DNA of 64,000 nt from Patella vulgata. Taxonomy: Eukaryota; Mollusca; Gastropoda; Patellidae. Each line of letters opens with the position of its first letter. Within the stretch, counting starts at the first letter, position 1. The stretch covers positions 58,600,702 to 58,664,701 of the forward strand of contig NC_065881.2 of assembly GCF_932274485.2 (NCBI RefSeq), written 5' to 3'. The position numbers were made by a program, and so were the translations under genes. Under the pieces are notes generated by a model. The model worked only from the letters and a program-made list of their open reading frames with translations, searched no databases and was not told the origin of the DNA. Shown one piece after another: positions 9,980-23,467 of this stretch.

Positions 9980-12257
9980 TAAAATTTAGAATTTTTCAAT
10001 CTGAGCCCTATCGTTATGAAATATCCAGTGGTTGCGGATCTACAATCAATTTAGCATAGGTGATTTTTTAAGTAACAGTAAACCTATATTATAACCAATG
10101 CCACAAGAGGGGGGAATTAATTTTGCTGTTCTGGCTTATTTCAGTTCATTTAAATGTCAAATATATAATTGCATCTGTTTATGTAATGGAAGATTAATAT
10201 TTGGCAAGGCTACGTAGTTTCTGCTTTAAAAAAAAAAGTGTGATAAAAATGGCGGAATGTGTGGTTGATAATGTTATCAGATCCGCAGTAAATAAATCCT
10301 TATCTAAATTTTACAAGTATAAAAAGCAAACCTTATGCCATGTATTTAAATCCCAAATGCATTGTAATAAGGAAAATAGTGCTAAACGTGCCATTTAGAT
10401 GGTTGATTCTGGTGAGATTTACTATAAACTGTTTCTTCAATCAACTGTTCTAATTGATTTACATAGCGAATATTAAAAACACTTGAATTTCGAAATCAGT
10501 AGTAGACAATTCGTGGTAGGTTTTGAGTCGAAATGAAACGTGTACACGGGACCTCGTTTTTTGCTGTATCACTCGAAGGACTAGACGGGGGTTTCGGGGT
10601 ACAGTAGGTTAAAAACTTTAAAGAAATCTGTCATGAATATCTCTTTACTTTTCTGTGATTGTTTCTCATAGTATATATAAAAGATTGACATTTGAAAGGA
10701 TATCAAAAACTGTTGATAGGAAACATGCCAGAGAGAATGTATTTATCTAAATTCAAGAACAGTTTCTAAACATAATGCGTGCAAAGAAGAAACGGATAAT
10801 CGAAAGCCAAAACCATTGATATAAGATAACTTCTACACATTGATAGCAACTTACATAATTTGCCCTCGCATGCAGGTTTTGGTGTAACGTATCACCGGTT
10901 GGCATACCGACCAAATTCTCTTCCTGCCAAGATTATCTTGTAGTCTATGGAATTGTTTGATAAATATGGCGGATAAAATAACAGTAACATCAGATGAGTT
11001 TCATATCTCGCTGATTTACTCCTAATTCTCTTTTCTTCTAAACAAGAAAATAACAGACGTGTGCACGTAACTATAAGTCGATATATTCCTAAGATACATA
11101 AGAAACATGATTTTTGTTTTATTTTTGGTTTCTAGGCAATAAAACAACAATGAGGTGCAATTTAAGATGTGGAACAATAAATCGTAATGGAGTTTGAAAC
11201 ATGCCTTTCTCGTGTTTCCTGTTATTAAGATATGTATATGAATTGTGTTGATAACGGCCATGTTGTTGTTCAACAATCTACACCTAATAATTTTATCTAT
11301 ATCTCCTTAATAATAAATCTGCCTCTGCAGGAACCAAACGGATATCTCGCAGACGACATATTGTGGATCTATAGAAATTTATCAAAATTGTAATTGGTTT
11401 AGTTTCGTATTTAGACATGCGAATTCCTGATGTCTGTTGTTGTTAAGAAGATTTCCCGTCTGCTACTAAATGGATAAACTCACGATAATAAAATATCAAA
11501 TATTTTCTGTTCCTTGATTGCTGACATACATCATAAATATAGATTACGGTCCGATATCAATTCATCAAGCTACTATCGGAAGGTAAAACATTTCATATTG
11601 TTTTTCATCCAAAGGATATTTGGACAATGGCTATTCAACATTTAAAATTTAATTTTGCAACATAATTTATTTTGAACAGTCATGACGGAACTAAGTCTTC
11701 AAATGCAAGTGCGCAGTTTAAAGTTTAATTTGAATTAACGAATACGAAGAACTTCGGCCGAGAATACACATCGCAGGCGACACGCGATCGCGACCATTTC
11801 AAAAACTCCCATACGTCTCGCAGTTGTTAAGATATATATTATTTAATCGTGGAGTTCCTCTTTAAACAGCCTAAAGGTACAATCGAACGTTGAAAATCTA
11901 TAATGCAATATTTGTATAGTTCATCGTCATCGTGTTGGAATTAGTCCCTTGCTGTAGGGCATGATACCAGAATAATGGTGAGATCGTGACCCGGGGATAT
12001 TAATAGTGACAGCAGGGAGGTATATTCCAGGTGCAGTATGTATAACTAGCATATAGACGTTCTCTGTGTTCTAAAATAAATCCAAGAGCTCGCGCTCGAT
12101 CTGACCACTTACGTATAAGTACTATGCAGTTTCTAAAACCCGCAGTTTCTTTTTCTCTGTGTGTGTTACACGAATTCTTAATCTGAAGTTGGGAAATACG
12201 ACTTTCAATAGAGATTTAGCGCCTTTAGCCATCAAACGGACACAATGTGAAGGAATT
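9980..12257. other. Mostly featureless; small ORF at 10249, weak exon candidates at 11331 and 11541
   Basis: A 49-codon ORF at 10249-10398 starts in strong context (AAAATGG) and reads MAECVVDNVIRSAVNKSLSK before diverging into AT-rich sequence. At 11331 a strong acceptor (CTGCCTCTGCAG) opens a frame EPNGYLADDILWIYRNLSKL ending at a stop. At 11541-11581 a 40-bp interval lies between ATATAG and GGAAG|GTAAAA. None has support beyond frame and splice signal. Confidence 0.3.
10538..10588 (-). repeat. Short fragment of the tRNA-headed SINE
   Basis: GTGTACACGGGACCTCG followed by CACTCGAAGGACTAGAC matches the middle of the SINE body at 52570-52933 in the same orientation. Only about 50 bp remain, so this is an old remnant. 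Confidence 0.6.
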
Positions 12258-12272
12258 GGGGGGGGGGGGGGG
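12258..12272 (+). repeat. Poly-G run of 15
   Basis: Fifteen consecutive G, rare in such AT-rich DNA. The flanks (up to about 12360) are GC-richer and open on both strands but match nothing I know. Confidence 0.9.
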
Positions 12273-13079
12273 TCTCGGTTGCCAGTCCAATACGATAGAT
12301 TTGATAGATTTAGCTCGGCTGCTTGTGCAGGCAGTGTACAGTGTCGTCGTTTATCCACTTGATTCCCCGGATTCGCACGACACCGATTTGTTGGAAATAA
12401 ATTGATACTGTTGTTTTATCTCCCTTCTAACAAGGGTATTTTTTTTTAATGTATAAACCTTTATTTGTTAGTTGTATTTTTATGCCAGTGATGTATGACA
12501 CAGATGGTTCATCGTCACGTATTTATACCATTTCATAATCAATCATTAGGCGAAAACATTAAGATTATTGCCATGGACCCTTTTAGACCATACGATAGGT
12601 CTATATAGTGCCTGGTTATATTTATATGAAAGGATATGGTCTTGTAGATACATAAGGACGATTTTGTTAAATATGTTAGAGAAATAAAATGTTTAAGAGA
12701 AGAAAGAGAGAAGAAAGAAGAGCGAAAGAATGACTTTAGGCCTATATATAGACTTAAAATGTGTATCATACCTAATAATAGGTAGACCAGAAGTCTGTGT
12801 CTAGTTCATCTCTCTAGGAAATATATTAGATCACACCTTTTTTGTCCGGTCACAGTTCTGTCAGGTCAGTGCCGACGTGATGCGGGATGACTTGTGGCGC
12901 AATGTTTGAGCTGTTCTCATTGTAGTCTGAAATTATCCGTTCGACTCGATTGTTTGATCTATTCTTGAGATTGAGAGAATCCCGAAACAACCAATCGAGT
13001 ATCACACATTCAACATCATCTGTATCGATTGCTTTATGATGTAATATGAAATGTTTTAACAATTAACTTTTAAACTTAC

Positions 13080-13135
13080 CGATTTGATGGATATATCAAA
13101 ATAGTTCTCTAGATAAATATAAATTCTTCTGAAAC
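13080..13135 (-). CDS. Candidate 56-bp internal exon, minus strand
   Basis: A strong acceptor (TTTATTTTTTCAG) and a perfect donor (G|GTAAGT) bracket 56 bp. Only one frame is open, FRRIYIYLENYFDISIKS, with two bases carried in and none out, so length and phase agree. The residues look like a normal amphipathic protein segment, but no family is recognised. Among the minus-strand candidates this has the best donor. Confidence 0.32.
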
Positions 13136-16100
13136 CTGAAAAAATAAACATATACATAAACTTAAAAAGTAATAAATCAACGAAAATTCCAGTCTAGTAT
13201 TTGTCGAGTCCAAGAACAAAACAAAACGTGCTTTTACAAATATTTTAGTCTAATTTTGGTAAGAACTTTAATGCTTATACAATTTTAATCGCTCGACCCC
13301 ACCACCATTGATATGATTCTTTCATCATGGAGTTCCAAATATATCAACCCGTAGTGAAGTAATTATTTTGGAGACCTTAGTGAAAAGGTTGAAATATCGA
13401 CCCCTAGTGATATTGTCTCAAATAGAACAATACATCGTAAAATAATAGTACAGGATGAATGGCCTGGCAAGGAACAGCACCCATTCGTTCATTACATTTC
13501 TTATTTCATTAAGGGTTTAACATAATATGAAGTATAATGAAAATTGTTTGAAATTATTTGTTTCCCCTGGGTATATTTAAAACCAGTTCCACAAGTGTAA
13601 CACCCACTCAAATATAGTTCATTCCAGAGAGAATACAGATTGTAGCTGATTATAATTTGTCATATTGTCAAATAAGACGAATGAGAGTCCAGATCCAGTT
13701 GTAATGGTTTAATAGGAGAAACAATATATCATAACAAATGGTTTTTCTTGATAGATTCGATTTAAAACTGCCATGAATAAGTTGCAGGACATTGTCTCTA
13801 CTCTTTATTTCAAGGGAGGGTGCCAGATTTCTCAGGAAACCTAAAATAAAAAGTTGGTTTAACTATACAAATCAAAGGCCAAATATGAAAAAAATAATAG
13901 CCTACTAACATTGACCGAGAATTTCAAATACAAATATTTTGGGATTCAGATGTAAGAGTAACTTGATAATCGCGACGAGTCGACGACTATAATTTAGACA
14001 AGAATATAAACCTGGTGATTAAGATGATCAACAGATGCATAGTTATAACATCATAATAATATCAATCTTCAGCATGTTTGTGAAGTTGCTTTTGACGCCC
14101 TCTCTATATAATCAACCCCGCACGTCTGCGAGAAGTTGAGAAGTTGAGTATTGTTAATATGGATATTTGTTTTAATAGTACCAGAATTTAAAACTAAGCT
14201 GTTTATGATTTATGAAGAAATCTAAATTTTACGTTCAGTTTGAAAATATATAGCCATTATAACCATTGTCACTGCCCAGTAAAAGTATGACTCGATCATC
14301 TAGTCCGACTTCATCTCGAATGAATAGTAGTGGCTATGGGTTCATATAGGAGACAAGATACCAGACAAGGCAGTAATCCCTAACTTACAGAATGCGCCAT
14401 GAAGAAAACGCCATTGCTAAGACCAAATGAATTCAAATGGGAATCATGCAACATCACGAAATGTAACTATAAGTATCTATTAGAGATAGTTTGGTGCTTA
14501 ATTAGATTCATAGAGAGTTTTATCTGGGACTACTTTGTCATTTTCTACTAAAGATACCGAAATTAATACTGCACTTGTGTGTGCTTGGGTAATCACGAAA
14601 AGTGCACAGGGTATATTACCGAATCTATAAGTTTTATTTAAAGGGACAGTGCCAGATATTACAGAGGTGTTTAATGATGCCATTTATATTGGAGATAAAA
14701 GTTGTTTTTCTGTCAATTCCCCAAACTTTTTCTAGGTTTTTCATCAGATCGAGGCCCATTAATCGAAGAAGGATACAGACACAATTTATTCTCAAACGCG
14801 GTAGCCGTCATTATTAAGTTTATACCAATTAATTAAACTTTTGAGCCGATAACTTTCGAAAGAGGAAATATTCTGAAGCCACATTTTTGTTATTATTAAA
14901 ATCAATATAAAAATATATCTCTAGGTCACCAAATTCTGCTATGTCCCTTCAACTGAGATATCAGTGAATATAAAAACAAGTTACTTATTTATTACAGTCG
15001 ACTCATCGTATTGCAGATAATTTGAAAATTAACCAAATATTTTGTTTTGATTCGAAAGATAAAATTTAATGCCCTCGGAAATATTTAACGATAAAACTAG
15101 TTATAAAAGCCATGCGGAAAATTCATTGATGGACCGTTTGATATACAAGTATATATATAATTGCAACAATTAACACGTGATTAGTATCTGTAGTGCAGGA
15201 CTAACGTCTTTTAACGGTGTAACGAGTAAGGTGTTAACAGCTCTAGAAGGCAGAACAGACATCGTTGGCATCGTAAATATTTACCACACGAAACAACAGA
15301 TATTTCAGACATCTTTAAATACATTCCCATAATTATATCATCTTCCACAAAACAAACTATTAATGTAAAAACAGAAACAAAAGAAGAGCGCTTTAAGATA
15401 CTGAAATTCGAGATACTATCCGCACTCGCGAAGATGCTCCAATTCGGTGATAATGGCATGTGTGGAGTGGCATTTTGTATACCAAATCGAAATGGAGCAT
15501 ACAATTAAATAAATAAATTAATAAATTACCAGGTAGGTTAAAATATCAAATTTATATTGGTGGCATGCTGAAAACTAGCGGTAATATACCTTTAAAGCAG
15601 AAAATTTTTCTCGCTGTCTTGTTTTCTTGATGATTGTTTTGACAGACAGAACCGGTTTTTTTTCAACTTCCAGAAAATATACTTTTTATATTTATACAAT
15701 TTTTCGAGCTGTAAGTTCAGATAATAGTTGGCCATCATGTCAGACAAAATGGTATTATTGTAATATACCTTCTTTATAAGGTCTAAGCTGTACAAATTAT
15801 GATACGTCTAAGCCGAACATCAGTCAATAGAATTATTGATGAAGAGATAACCATGTCGATATATTCACACTAATCATGTAGTTTATGGTCAAATGTCCGG
15901 CTTAGGCCTACTTGACCACTCATTGATTGTCCATTATAGATAACCTAGATGAAAGACCCGTTGGTCACCCCCTCTTTCAACTTTGAATATTGTTGATAAT
16001 TAGGGAATAATTGTAATTTATCAAACGTTTTATCAGAACAAATAGTCAGAATGTACGACCATTATTTCAATTACAGAACATCTGCATTTACACCGCGACA

Positions 16101-17016
16101 TTATTCCAGATTAAAGCAACGGTGTTGTTAATTACAAATTCGCGAGGATTTATTAGTTAAATTATTATTAAAACAGTAATACCCCACGCAACTGCATGTA
16201 CATGCATAACTCTGGGCAATTAGATCTAATTAATGGAACTGAACGATCTTATACGATATCCTGAGCTCTAAGTATATATTTTTGGGAGCTGAGACTGAAT
16301 TGATGACGTTGTTGATCCCAACAGCCACAAGTTTCATTTACCCATTTTAGCAAATTCTAGTGTGAGAGTTAAATTTATTTATCGCAGAAAGTTTCAGTTT
16401 CATATTTTAGCAAGTTAAGGTTTGCGAGTTTCAATTGTTTATCACAGAAACTTTATTAAATTACTTGAAGAACCAAAAGAGTCGAAGTTGGAGAGCTCAG
16501 TACAGCGCTGTGGCGAATATTTGGTTTTATATTATGGAGAGAAATTGTCACTTCAATGAACACAATTTACAATGTGTCCCTTGGCCATCGCCAATTAAGT
16601 TACGTAATGTGAATACCATCGTTACGTCGCCATTTAATGCCCAATTTACGATGTGACATTGGTAAGTTAATACAATTTTTAGACGCCAGCATAGCAAATG
16701 CCATTAACCATTATTACATAAATAAAATAATATGTACTATAGACCAACATTATATAGGAGAAGTTATTAATGATGCAAATAATAAAAATGACAAATAATT
16801 TCTCTTTGCTGGCCTAATCTATCAATTTACTGTTATTATCTATATAGTTGAACTATTTAGGTATACACCATGTAGACAATAAACCAACGATTAAACATTA
16901 AACCTAATGTATAGCTCATTTTATTAGACATAGAACTCCTGGGAAAGTAGATAACTGTTAAATTCGGTTTCTGGAATAATGGTCTCTAATCGTTAATTAA
17001 ACCCAATATTTGCGAT
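13136..17016. other. AT-rich DNA, no gene recognised
   Basis: Short open frames at 14358-14817, 15211-15504 and 16435-16656 have no splice, start or similarity support. No repeats were recognised beyond simple AT-rich runs near 15500. Confidence 0.5.
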
Positions 17017-17220
17017 CTAGCAGTACTGCATAGTGGCTGCACTGTGGCTACATTTACATACAAACTCATACACCCTCAAAAGCTCACATCTGACCGAACT
17101 TTGATCGCCATGAAATAAAGTGACACTCCAACTTAATATAAAAAACATAATTATTCTTTTCAACCATACATCTCCTAGCCGTATTCGGTGGATTGTGGGG
17201 AACATGCAGCCCCGCACACC
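17017..17220 (-). CDS. Candidate terminal exon, minus strand, frame uncertain
   Basis: A very strong acceptor (TTGTTGTTATGTTTTTTAG) starts an interval that stays open in more than one frame. One frame gives a hydrophobic stretch, MFFILSWSVTLFHG, then four cysteines and a stop at 17017. Another gives VCGAACSPQSTEYG and stops within 45 bp, and in that frame it would be in phase with the exon at 28290-28369. The openness of several frames means the choice cannot be made by eye. Confidence 0.22.
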   Translation of the reverse strand, partial: GVRGCMFPTIHRIRLGDVWLKRIIMFFILSWSVTLFHGDQSSVRCELLRVYEFVCKCSHSAATMQYC

Positions 17221-18299
17221 CTAAAAAACATAACAACAAAAGACCCATTCTATTACACCAATATGTCTAAAGATACGATTATTCGAGCAAGAAAGGGCAT
17301 TCTCGGGCAAAAATAACATTTACTGAGCAGAAGTAACATTTGCAGTCGATACAAATTTTACAGTCCTCCAAATAATACAGGATCCCAAATGCCTCTGATA
17401 CACCATGGGATAAACTTCAAGGCAGTTTACATCTTCTCTTCATTCTCAAAAGTCAGATGTGTCCAAATCGTCAACGTTTACTGCTAGAAATAATATCGGT
17501 TTTGTGAAGGTTTTCATTTAAAACAGTTCACGGACCTAACAGATGCAATGAGTGGCTTAGAAAACTTTATAATTAACAAGAGGAGATAAAATAGCCAACA
17601 TTCAAAAATTAAAATGTCAAAGAAGGGCAATCAATGAGAGTGCATTACAATTCTTCAAATCGCAGTATCAATGGGAGTACGAGATGTTCATTTTAACAAA
17701 CTATCGATGAAAGCGCAACTCCTTCAACGAAATCGTAGTTTCAATTTGTTACAGTCAGTTCGATCTTTGTCTTTTTTCTTTTCCAAATAAGTGAACTTAA
17801 TGTCAATGATGAAATACATCTAACACAAGAACAAAGACAGGATCAACTTGATTTTCCCATGTCATTCATCCCGCACGGTATCTGTATACTCTGTCAGGTC
17901 ACTCCGGTGTAATTTAAATTTCCAATTACTCGAAAAGTAGTTAAGAGTTTGAGCTATTGGCTGGATTCTCATTAGGTTTGTGATAGTAATTACTGGAAAA
18001 ACTAACGAGGAATCGACTACAGTCCAATATGTATGCTTTAGTCACGATCAAAAGGCGAAACAATAAAAGGAAGATAAACGTGAAGATATGTTATATACGT
18101 TAAACCAAGGATCATATAGAAAATGGTTAAACAACCCTATATATATAGCTTTTCTGTAGGAATTCCAAATTTTACGTCAGTAATAAGACAAAAGAAATTT
18201 ATCAGATTGATGAATAGGCAAAATATAAAAATTACACACGATACCAAAGAACTTACCGTTACCCTTCTGGCTTTGAGACCATGCATTTTTAGTAAATAT

Positions 18300-19150
18300 T
18301 CTTACTCATGAATAAATGCGCATATTCCAATGCATCGATTTTGAAGTTCAAAAGAGGAATAGCGGTTGGTTTCAGGATGTCCAGAATGCACGACTTCCGC
18401 TTTCATAACTATTCTGTAAAGCCTAAAGTTCCATGCAGAATTCCTGACGTATTTTGAAGTATTCAATAGTGTCTTGTCGTTGTTCAGTTCAGGGTGAGAC
18501 ACCGGAAACGGAATATCGTAGAGATTTTATAATAAGATTCTACTCGAGTATTCAGTGTTTTGCCAAAAGGCGAAGTCTCGTAAAACTATGGCTGACGTCA
18601 TTTGGATGTTCGGGCCATTTGACTAGATTCTTCTTTGACCATCGGCACTGAACTCTTTCATTGTCGGAGAGAAATGATTTCCGTCAACAAAAACGTAATT
18701 AACTGGAAAGTAATGTTATCGAAAGTTTATTTTTCGTATATAAAGAGTGGTACATACTACACGAGGCGGTGTTTTTTCTACTTTAGCCACCATTTGATTA
18801 TAACCCCAGGTCGTGCTTGTGAACAACATATTACGCCATCAGTAAATATGGACATCGATCCGCCAAAAGAAGAGATCTTGTTAAATCGCTCATGTCCAAA
18901 TTAAAATACTCAGGTTTTCTTGTCTGATAAGGATAATTCGTTCCAGAAGACATTACCGAGAAAGTGAGAGACAAGATTTGCCTTAAAGGTAATGGAATCT
19001 TTGTCGATTTTCCGATTTCGTCCTTTGTTGTGTCGCATGCGGTACTTCTTATTTACTCAGATACACGACGTTTAGCCCTGGGGCGAGATTATTCTCTTTC
19101 TTGGGAATCCTGTATCGGATGTACTAGCAACTCGCCTAATGCCTGAAGAG
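18300..19150. other. Coding-like island with TATA box, unresolved
   Basis: About 850 bp with balanced composition and long open frames on both strands, in contrast to the surroundings. Plus-strand segments include EYRRDFIIRFYSSIQCFAKR (18500s) and, after a TATATAAAG box at 18737, an ATG at 18849 starting MDIDPPKEEILLNRSCPN. A 42-bp exon-like interval (AA-DITEKVRDKICLK) ends at 19AAAG|GTAATG-type donor near 18989. The minus strand at 18302-18502 is also open. It could be a diverged gene, pseudogene or unknown element. Confidence 0.3.
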
Positions 19151-20774
19151 ATGTTGAACTTTCTAGCAGTAATAGGGATAATGATGGCATCTCTGTCAGT
19201 TCTAAACCAGATCTCGTCTGGTAGTAAGCTTTTCTGCAAACGAAACAAACTTGTTAAACGATCAATGTGGTGCTGAAACGAAGACAGAATTTAGCATGGA
19301 TCATTTGCAGCTTTTATATTTCCCATATTGGCCTATAATAGATCAATAAACATTGAGTGCGGAACTGAATTGTATCCTGCAGATAATAACATCAATGGAA
19401 CGAAACCTTTTGAAAAGGAACCAAATATCATAGATTAACCACGGGTTATCTCCATTTAAATAAATTGTGCCTTTCTTATACAAGGGGTTTGTCTCAGATA
19501 CTGATTGCATAATCTGGTGATTTATCGTCTTAAAAGAAAATCATCCATCTTCGCGGTTAGCCATTGTTTCTCAAACCTTTTGATTCTAAAAGTCTATTAG
19601 AGTCGTTCGACCGTGTAGAATAGCGTTGGATATGTTCCTTTTATCGGTTGAATACGATATTGTTTTTTCTCATTCTTTGCATAAAGAAGTTTTTTTTTAA
19701 AACCTAAGCCTGGAGTATGGTCACAGAATTTTGTAATCTTATCTGCGCATGATTTTTGGTCAAATCGTGACTGTTGATACAAAGTGTATCATATCCGAAT
19801 GAACGATGGGTTTAATCCCATCCACTATAAATCTATTTAATCCTCGGGATTATCGTCTCATATTACTTATTATAACTCATAAAGTGGTGGGTCATACAGG
19901 TCAAGTTGCTCAGATGTGGAGTTTTATGTGGAGGTCAAAGTTAACAGAACAGAACAGAAATTTTCTAATCCCCTTCTTCCGATCTCCTTGCATGAATCTA
20001 AGTTATAGTAATTTTCCAAATTCGATATTATTGTTTTACGTGCATGGCTGTCTCAATATTTGTTACATCGCAACTGCATATGACGTGTGTGAAATTTTTG
20101 AAATAGAAGAATAAATAGTTACGAAACTAATGCAATGAATGAACATTACGTTAAGAAAAACGGCTACCGAAGAATTATTCCGAACAATAGACTTGATAAG
20201 GGTATTTATAAGAAGCGAACGGATCACTATGATACAAAAATCACTAGATAGCCGAATGTGACGCACAATCGGTTCTCCATATGACAGGACTTGAAAGATT
20301 ATCAAAGTATCTGGATTATTAAGTAAACATAGTTTCCATATTAGACCTCTTAAGGAGGATGCCATTCTAATAACACTTGAAGGTAACCAATAAAATGTAC
20401 GAAATTTATTCGCGGCTTCTCAGTGTTTTCCTATTAGTTGTCACAGATGACAGACATCAAGTGTCGTGTAAACACGGCTTTATACTATAGATCCAGAAAG
20501 TGTGACTACGCAGTCATTTTCTTTGCGGTACGGAATGACGTTTGATGTGAGGAACTAAGATAACTTCCGTTGTTTGGTTTACGAGATGGTAACGATACAG
20601 GTTTTAATATTTTTCTTTGTAAATAACATTCACATGTCTACAGCAATCGGCAATCATGTTTGAAATATAGTTTTAAAAAACAAATAAGACCAATGTTCTG
20701 AAAATTATTAAACAATGAAATAATTCTATGAAATGTTTATATACATGGTTAGTTAATATGAGTTTAAATATGAG
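19151..20774. other. No firm feature
   Basis: Minus-strand open frame at 19597-19782 (containing KITKFCDHTPGLGFKKK) and short frames at 19806-20365 are unsupported. No repeats were recognised. Confidence 0.4.
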
Positions 20775-21218
20775 TTAAAAATGAATTATGTAAGATTTAG
20801 ATAAACATAGATAATGAAAAAGGAACATATTGAAAAGTTTAGTCTCATGGAGAGGGGGTCTATAGACTTCTGTTTGTTCTCCAATCCAGTTTATGTGAAT
20901 AAATATTGTTTAGAAAAAAAATTTCAGTCAAATTACTTTATTCTGAGCGAAATTATTAGTGTTTGAAGTTTTGATAAGAATCTCGATTTACATTGCTACC
21001 ATTGTTACGATAATAAACGAAGTCTCGATTATGTATTTTTAAATTACATTATTAAATGGCAACCGTGTTTCAATCCATTAAAAATCGCAACCATTCGATG
21101 CACTAGGAAGTTGAATATGGACGTGTCATGTAGATAAATGTCTAATTACAACTAATATAACTTTGTGGCCTAAAGAAAGGCCAGCAATAGACAGATTTAG
21201 CTCTGACAATATTTTTAA
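20775..21218 (-). mobile_element. TTAA-flanked MITE, copy a
   Basis: The same family as 30531-30894, in opposite orientation. The ends read TTAA-AAATGAATTATGTAAGATTT and GATTTAGCTC...TTAA. Shared inner blocks include ATTGCTACCATTGTTACGATAATAAACGAAGTCT and AATGTCTAATTA near the right end. About 85 bp with no counterpart in copy b (near 20840-20925) is inserted. Both ends abut TTAA, the target site of piggyBac-type elements. There is no coding capacity. Confidence 0.68.
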
Positions 21219-22774
21219 GTATTGACTTTCATTTAAAGGAATAAGACGATGTCCAATTAATGGCAAAAACTTCATACAGGCTATTTAATTTTCATTGCTG
21301 GCAACCGTAATTGGTAATGCAGTGGATTATCTGTGATGTCTGGAAGGTGAGGCAGGGGTACCAGTTATTTGAGGTTCCTTAAATATAGATTTATGAGTTC
21401 ATGTGCCTCAACCCCGACGAGACTTCAAGGCGGGTTTAATACCCCAATAATGCTTTAGGAAAAATGGACTAGTAATTATTGTTACTATACTGATCTAAAG
21501 CAAATAAAGATGGCGGTGTAAAATCAAAAGAAACCATTATAAACTTTAAATGAACGTAATTTAAATCAGAATAGACCGATATGAACAATATTTGGATCAG
21601 GATGTTGTTTAAAATAAAAATACTGGCATACCGGGGTCATGTTTCTTTGGCATATAACCACTATTAACATAAGTAAACCCAAAATTCCCTTGATAAATTC
21701 TTTATTTCAGATCAGTCATAAAACAGTGATGCAAATTTTAATTGGTTAAATATTTAATCAGTAGTACTAGATAATTCTAGATAATCCTAATAATGTCTTT
21801 CTTGATTTTTTCAACTAACGCTAATTAAACGCACGTTATTATGCTTTTTGTTTAAAATCCATTCGAAAAAAAGAATCCTTCCAAACAATTAACGTATAAA
21901 TAGCGCAGTTTGTCGTCCTTGTTTGAAAAATACTGTTCCTTCTATAACTAAACTTCGTCACTGTACTAATGAATACAACTAATTATATTATTTAAATGTG
22001 AATCTTTTTACGACAGGCGTTAAAAAGTCGTTACACAACTGTTCGTGACGTGAGGCAATTATTTCCAGTAGAAACGGCGCATCTCGGGAGTATGGAGATT
22101 ATTGAATTAATCAAAATAATTCTTCTAGTTTTCCAGACCATTTAACAAATTCAAATATCTGGCGACAAACAGAATTACAACCAAAACTAATTTTACACAT
22201 CAATGGGTCGCAGCAAGAACATGTGAGATATACATTAACACCTAAATAGTTATAGGTTTAACGGTGTTGGCTACAGACTAACTGCAAATACAGTGTAACA
22301 ATACATCTGACAACGGTCTATATTCGTGTATTTAAATATAGGTTCCGATACACGATGATTAGTATCTGAATTTAACTTGGTGTATGCGAACGCAGGCAAT
22401 TTGAATCCGGGTAAAACGCAGGATGTTGATCAAAAATTTCGTGTAGCAGCACACTTTGAACTCAATGATATACATTCTTTAATTCCTTAGAGGAAGCATA
22501 ACTGACACAATGTCTAAACATAAGCATTAGCCTAGTGGATGATCTGTTTTTAAAAGGGTATGATGGGTAAGGGCGCACACTTTCAGTTGGGCTAAAAGCA
22601 AATCTTATCACTTCTAGAAAACAACGTGAAGGTGCCAGACGCTTCCATTTTTTATTGGTATATGGGGGATCGGATTGCCCATTAAAATGGCATAGCATCT
22701 GTCATAATGCTGATAATTTGTAAAAACAAGTACATGTAGCTGATTTTTACTCGAATTTCAATATCTACGTCAGT
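21219..22774. other. No feature seen
   Basis: AT-rich. A 24-bp interval at 21318-21341 between GTAATGCAG and AAG|GTGAGG has microexon form but no further support. Confidence 0.5.
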
Positions 22775-23467
22775 TCGTAGGGTTATCTCCCCAGCTTTGT
22801 CTATGAATAAACAGATTGACGACGTTCGTTCAAAATGTGTGTTCCATCTCCGCAATATTGGTTCCATCCGAAATCTAATTACTCCTTCTGCCAAGGCAAC
22901 ACCAGTCCGTTCTCATGTATTTTCCCGTTTGGACTACTGCAATAGTTTACTGGCCGGAATTAATAAAACGTCAATTTATAAACTGCAGCGCATACAAAAC
23001 AAAGCAGCGCGGATCGTAACACGAACTCCTTTGAGAGACCGTATCACCCCTGCACTTAGGTCACTTCACTGGCTTCCAGTGCAAGCAAGAATTGACTTTA
23101 AATTGATATCTCTCACATATCAATGCATATACTGTGAAATGCCATCTTATCTGAAAGAACTGGTGGTACCTTACATGCCATCAAAAAATCTAAGATCAAG
23201 TACTAAGAACAACCTTGTCGTTCCAAAATATAAACTAAACTCCATTGGAGCTCGCTCATTTAGTGTTGTTGCTGCCAATATGTGGAACTGGCTACCTGAA
23301 AATCTTCGATCCAGTCCATCATTAGACTCCTTTAAATCCAGATTGAAAACATACTTATTTGAAAAATATTTGCAAGAGTGATTATGTGTTTTTTGTAGCG
23401 CTATGAGCACGACTATATGTGGAATTAGCGCGATATAAATGGACTTATTATTATTATTATTATTTAT
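22775..23467 (+). mobile_element. 5'-truncated L2-clade LINE
   Basis: A non-LTR retrotransposon 3' end on the plus strand. It has about 200 codons of ORF2 C-terminus, a ~60-bp 3'UTR containing GCGCGATATAAATGGAC, and a (TTA)n tail at 23444-23466. The 3' end sequence and simple-repeat tail are typical of L2 and related elements. The copy is truncated upstream of the reverse-transcriptase catalytic motifs, so it cannot move. The reading frame is intact to its stop, which suggests moderately recent insertion. Confidence 0.93.
22797..23381 (+). pseudogene. LINE ORF2 C-terminal fragment (L2 clade)
   Basis: The frame is uninterrupted from before 22780 to TGA at 23379-23381, about 194 residues from the first internal start-like codon. 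It carries the hallmark post-catalytic motifs of L2/CR1-type reverse transcriptases in order: SRLDYCNSLLAG (about 43-54), LQRIQNKAARIVTRT, LRSLHWLPVQARIDFKLISL, a PSYL segment, and the end motif SFKSRLKTYLF. There is no true start because the 5' part is missing. It is a transposon remnant, not a host gene. Residues near 31-42 look a little shorter than usual for the family. Confidence 0.93.

Noticed and set aside
21318-21341. 24-bp microexon candidate (WIICDVWK)
   Set aside because: Too short to judge by eye, no neighbouring exon in a matching phase, and many such AG...GT pairs are expected by chance.
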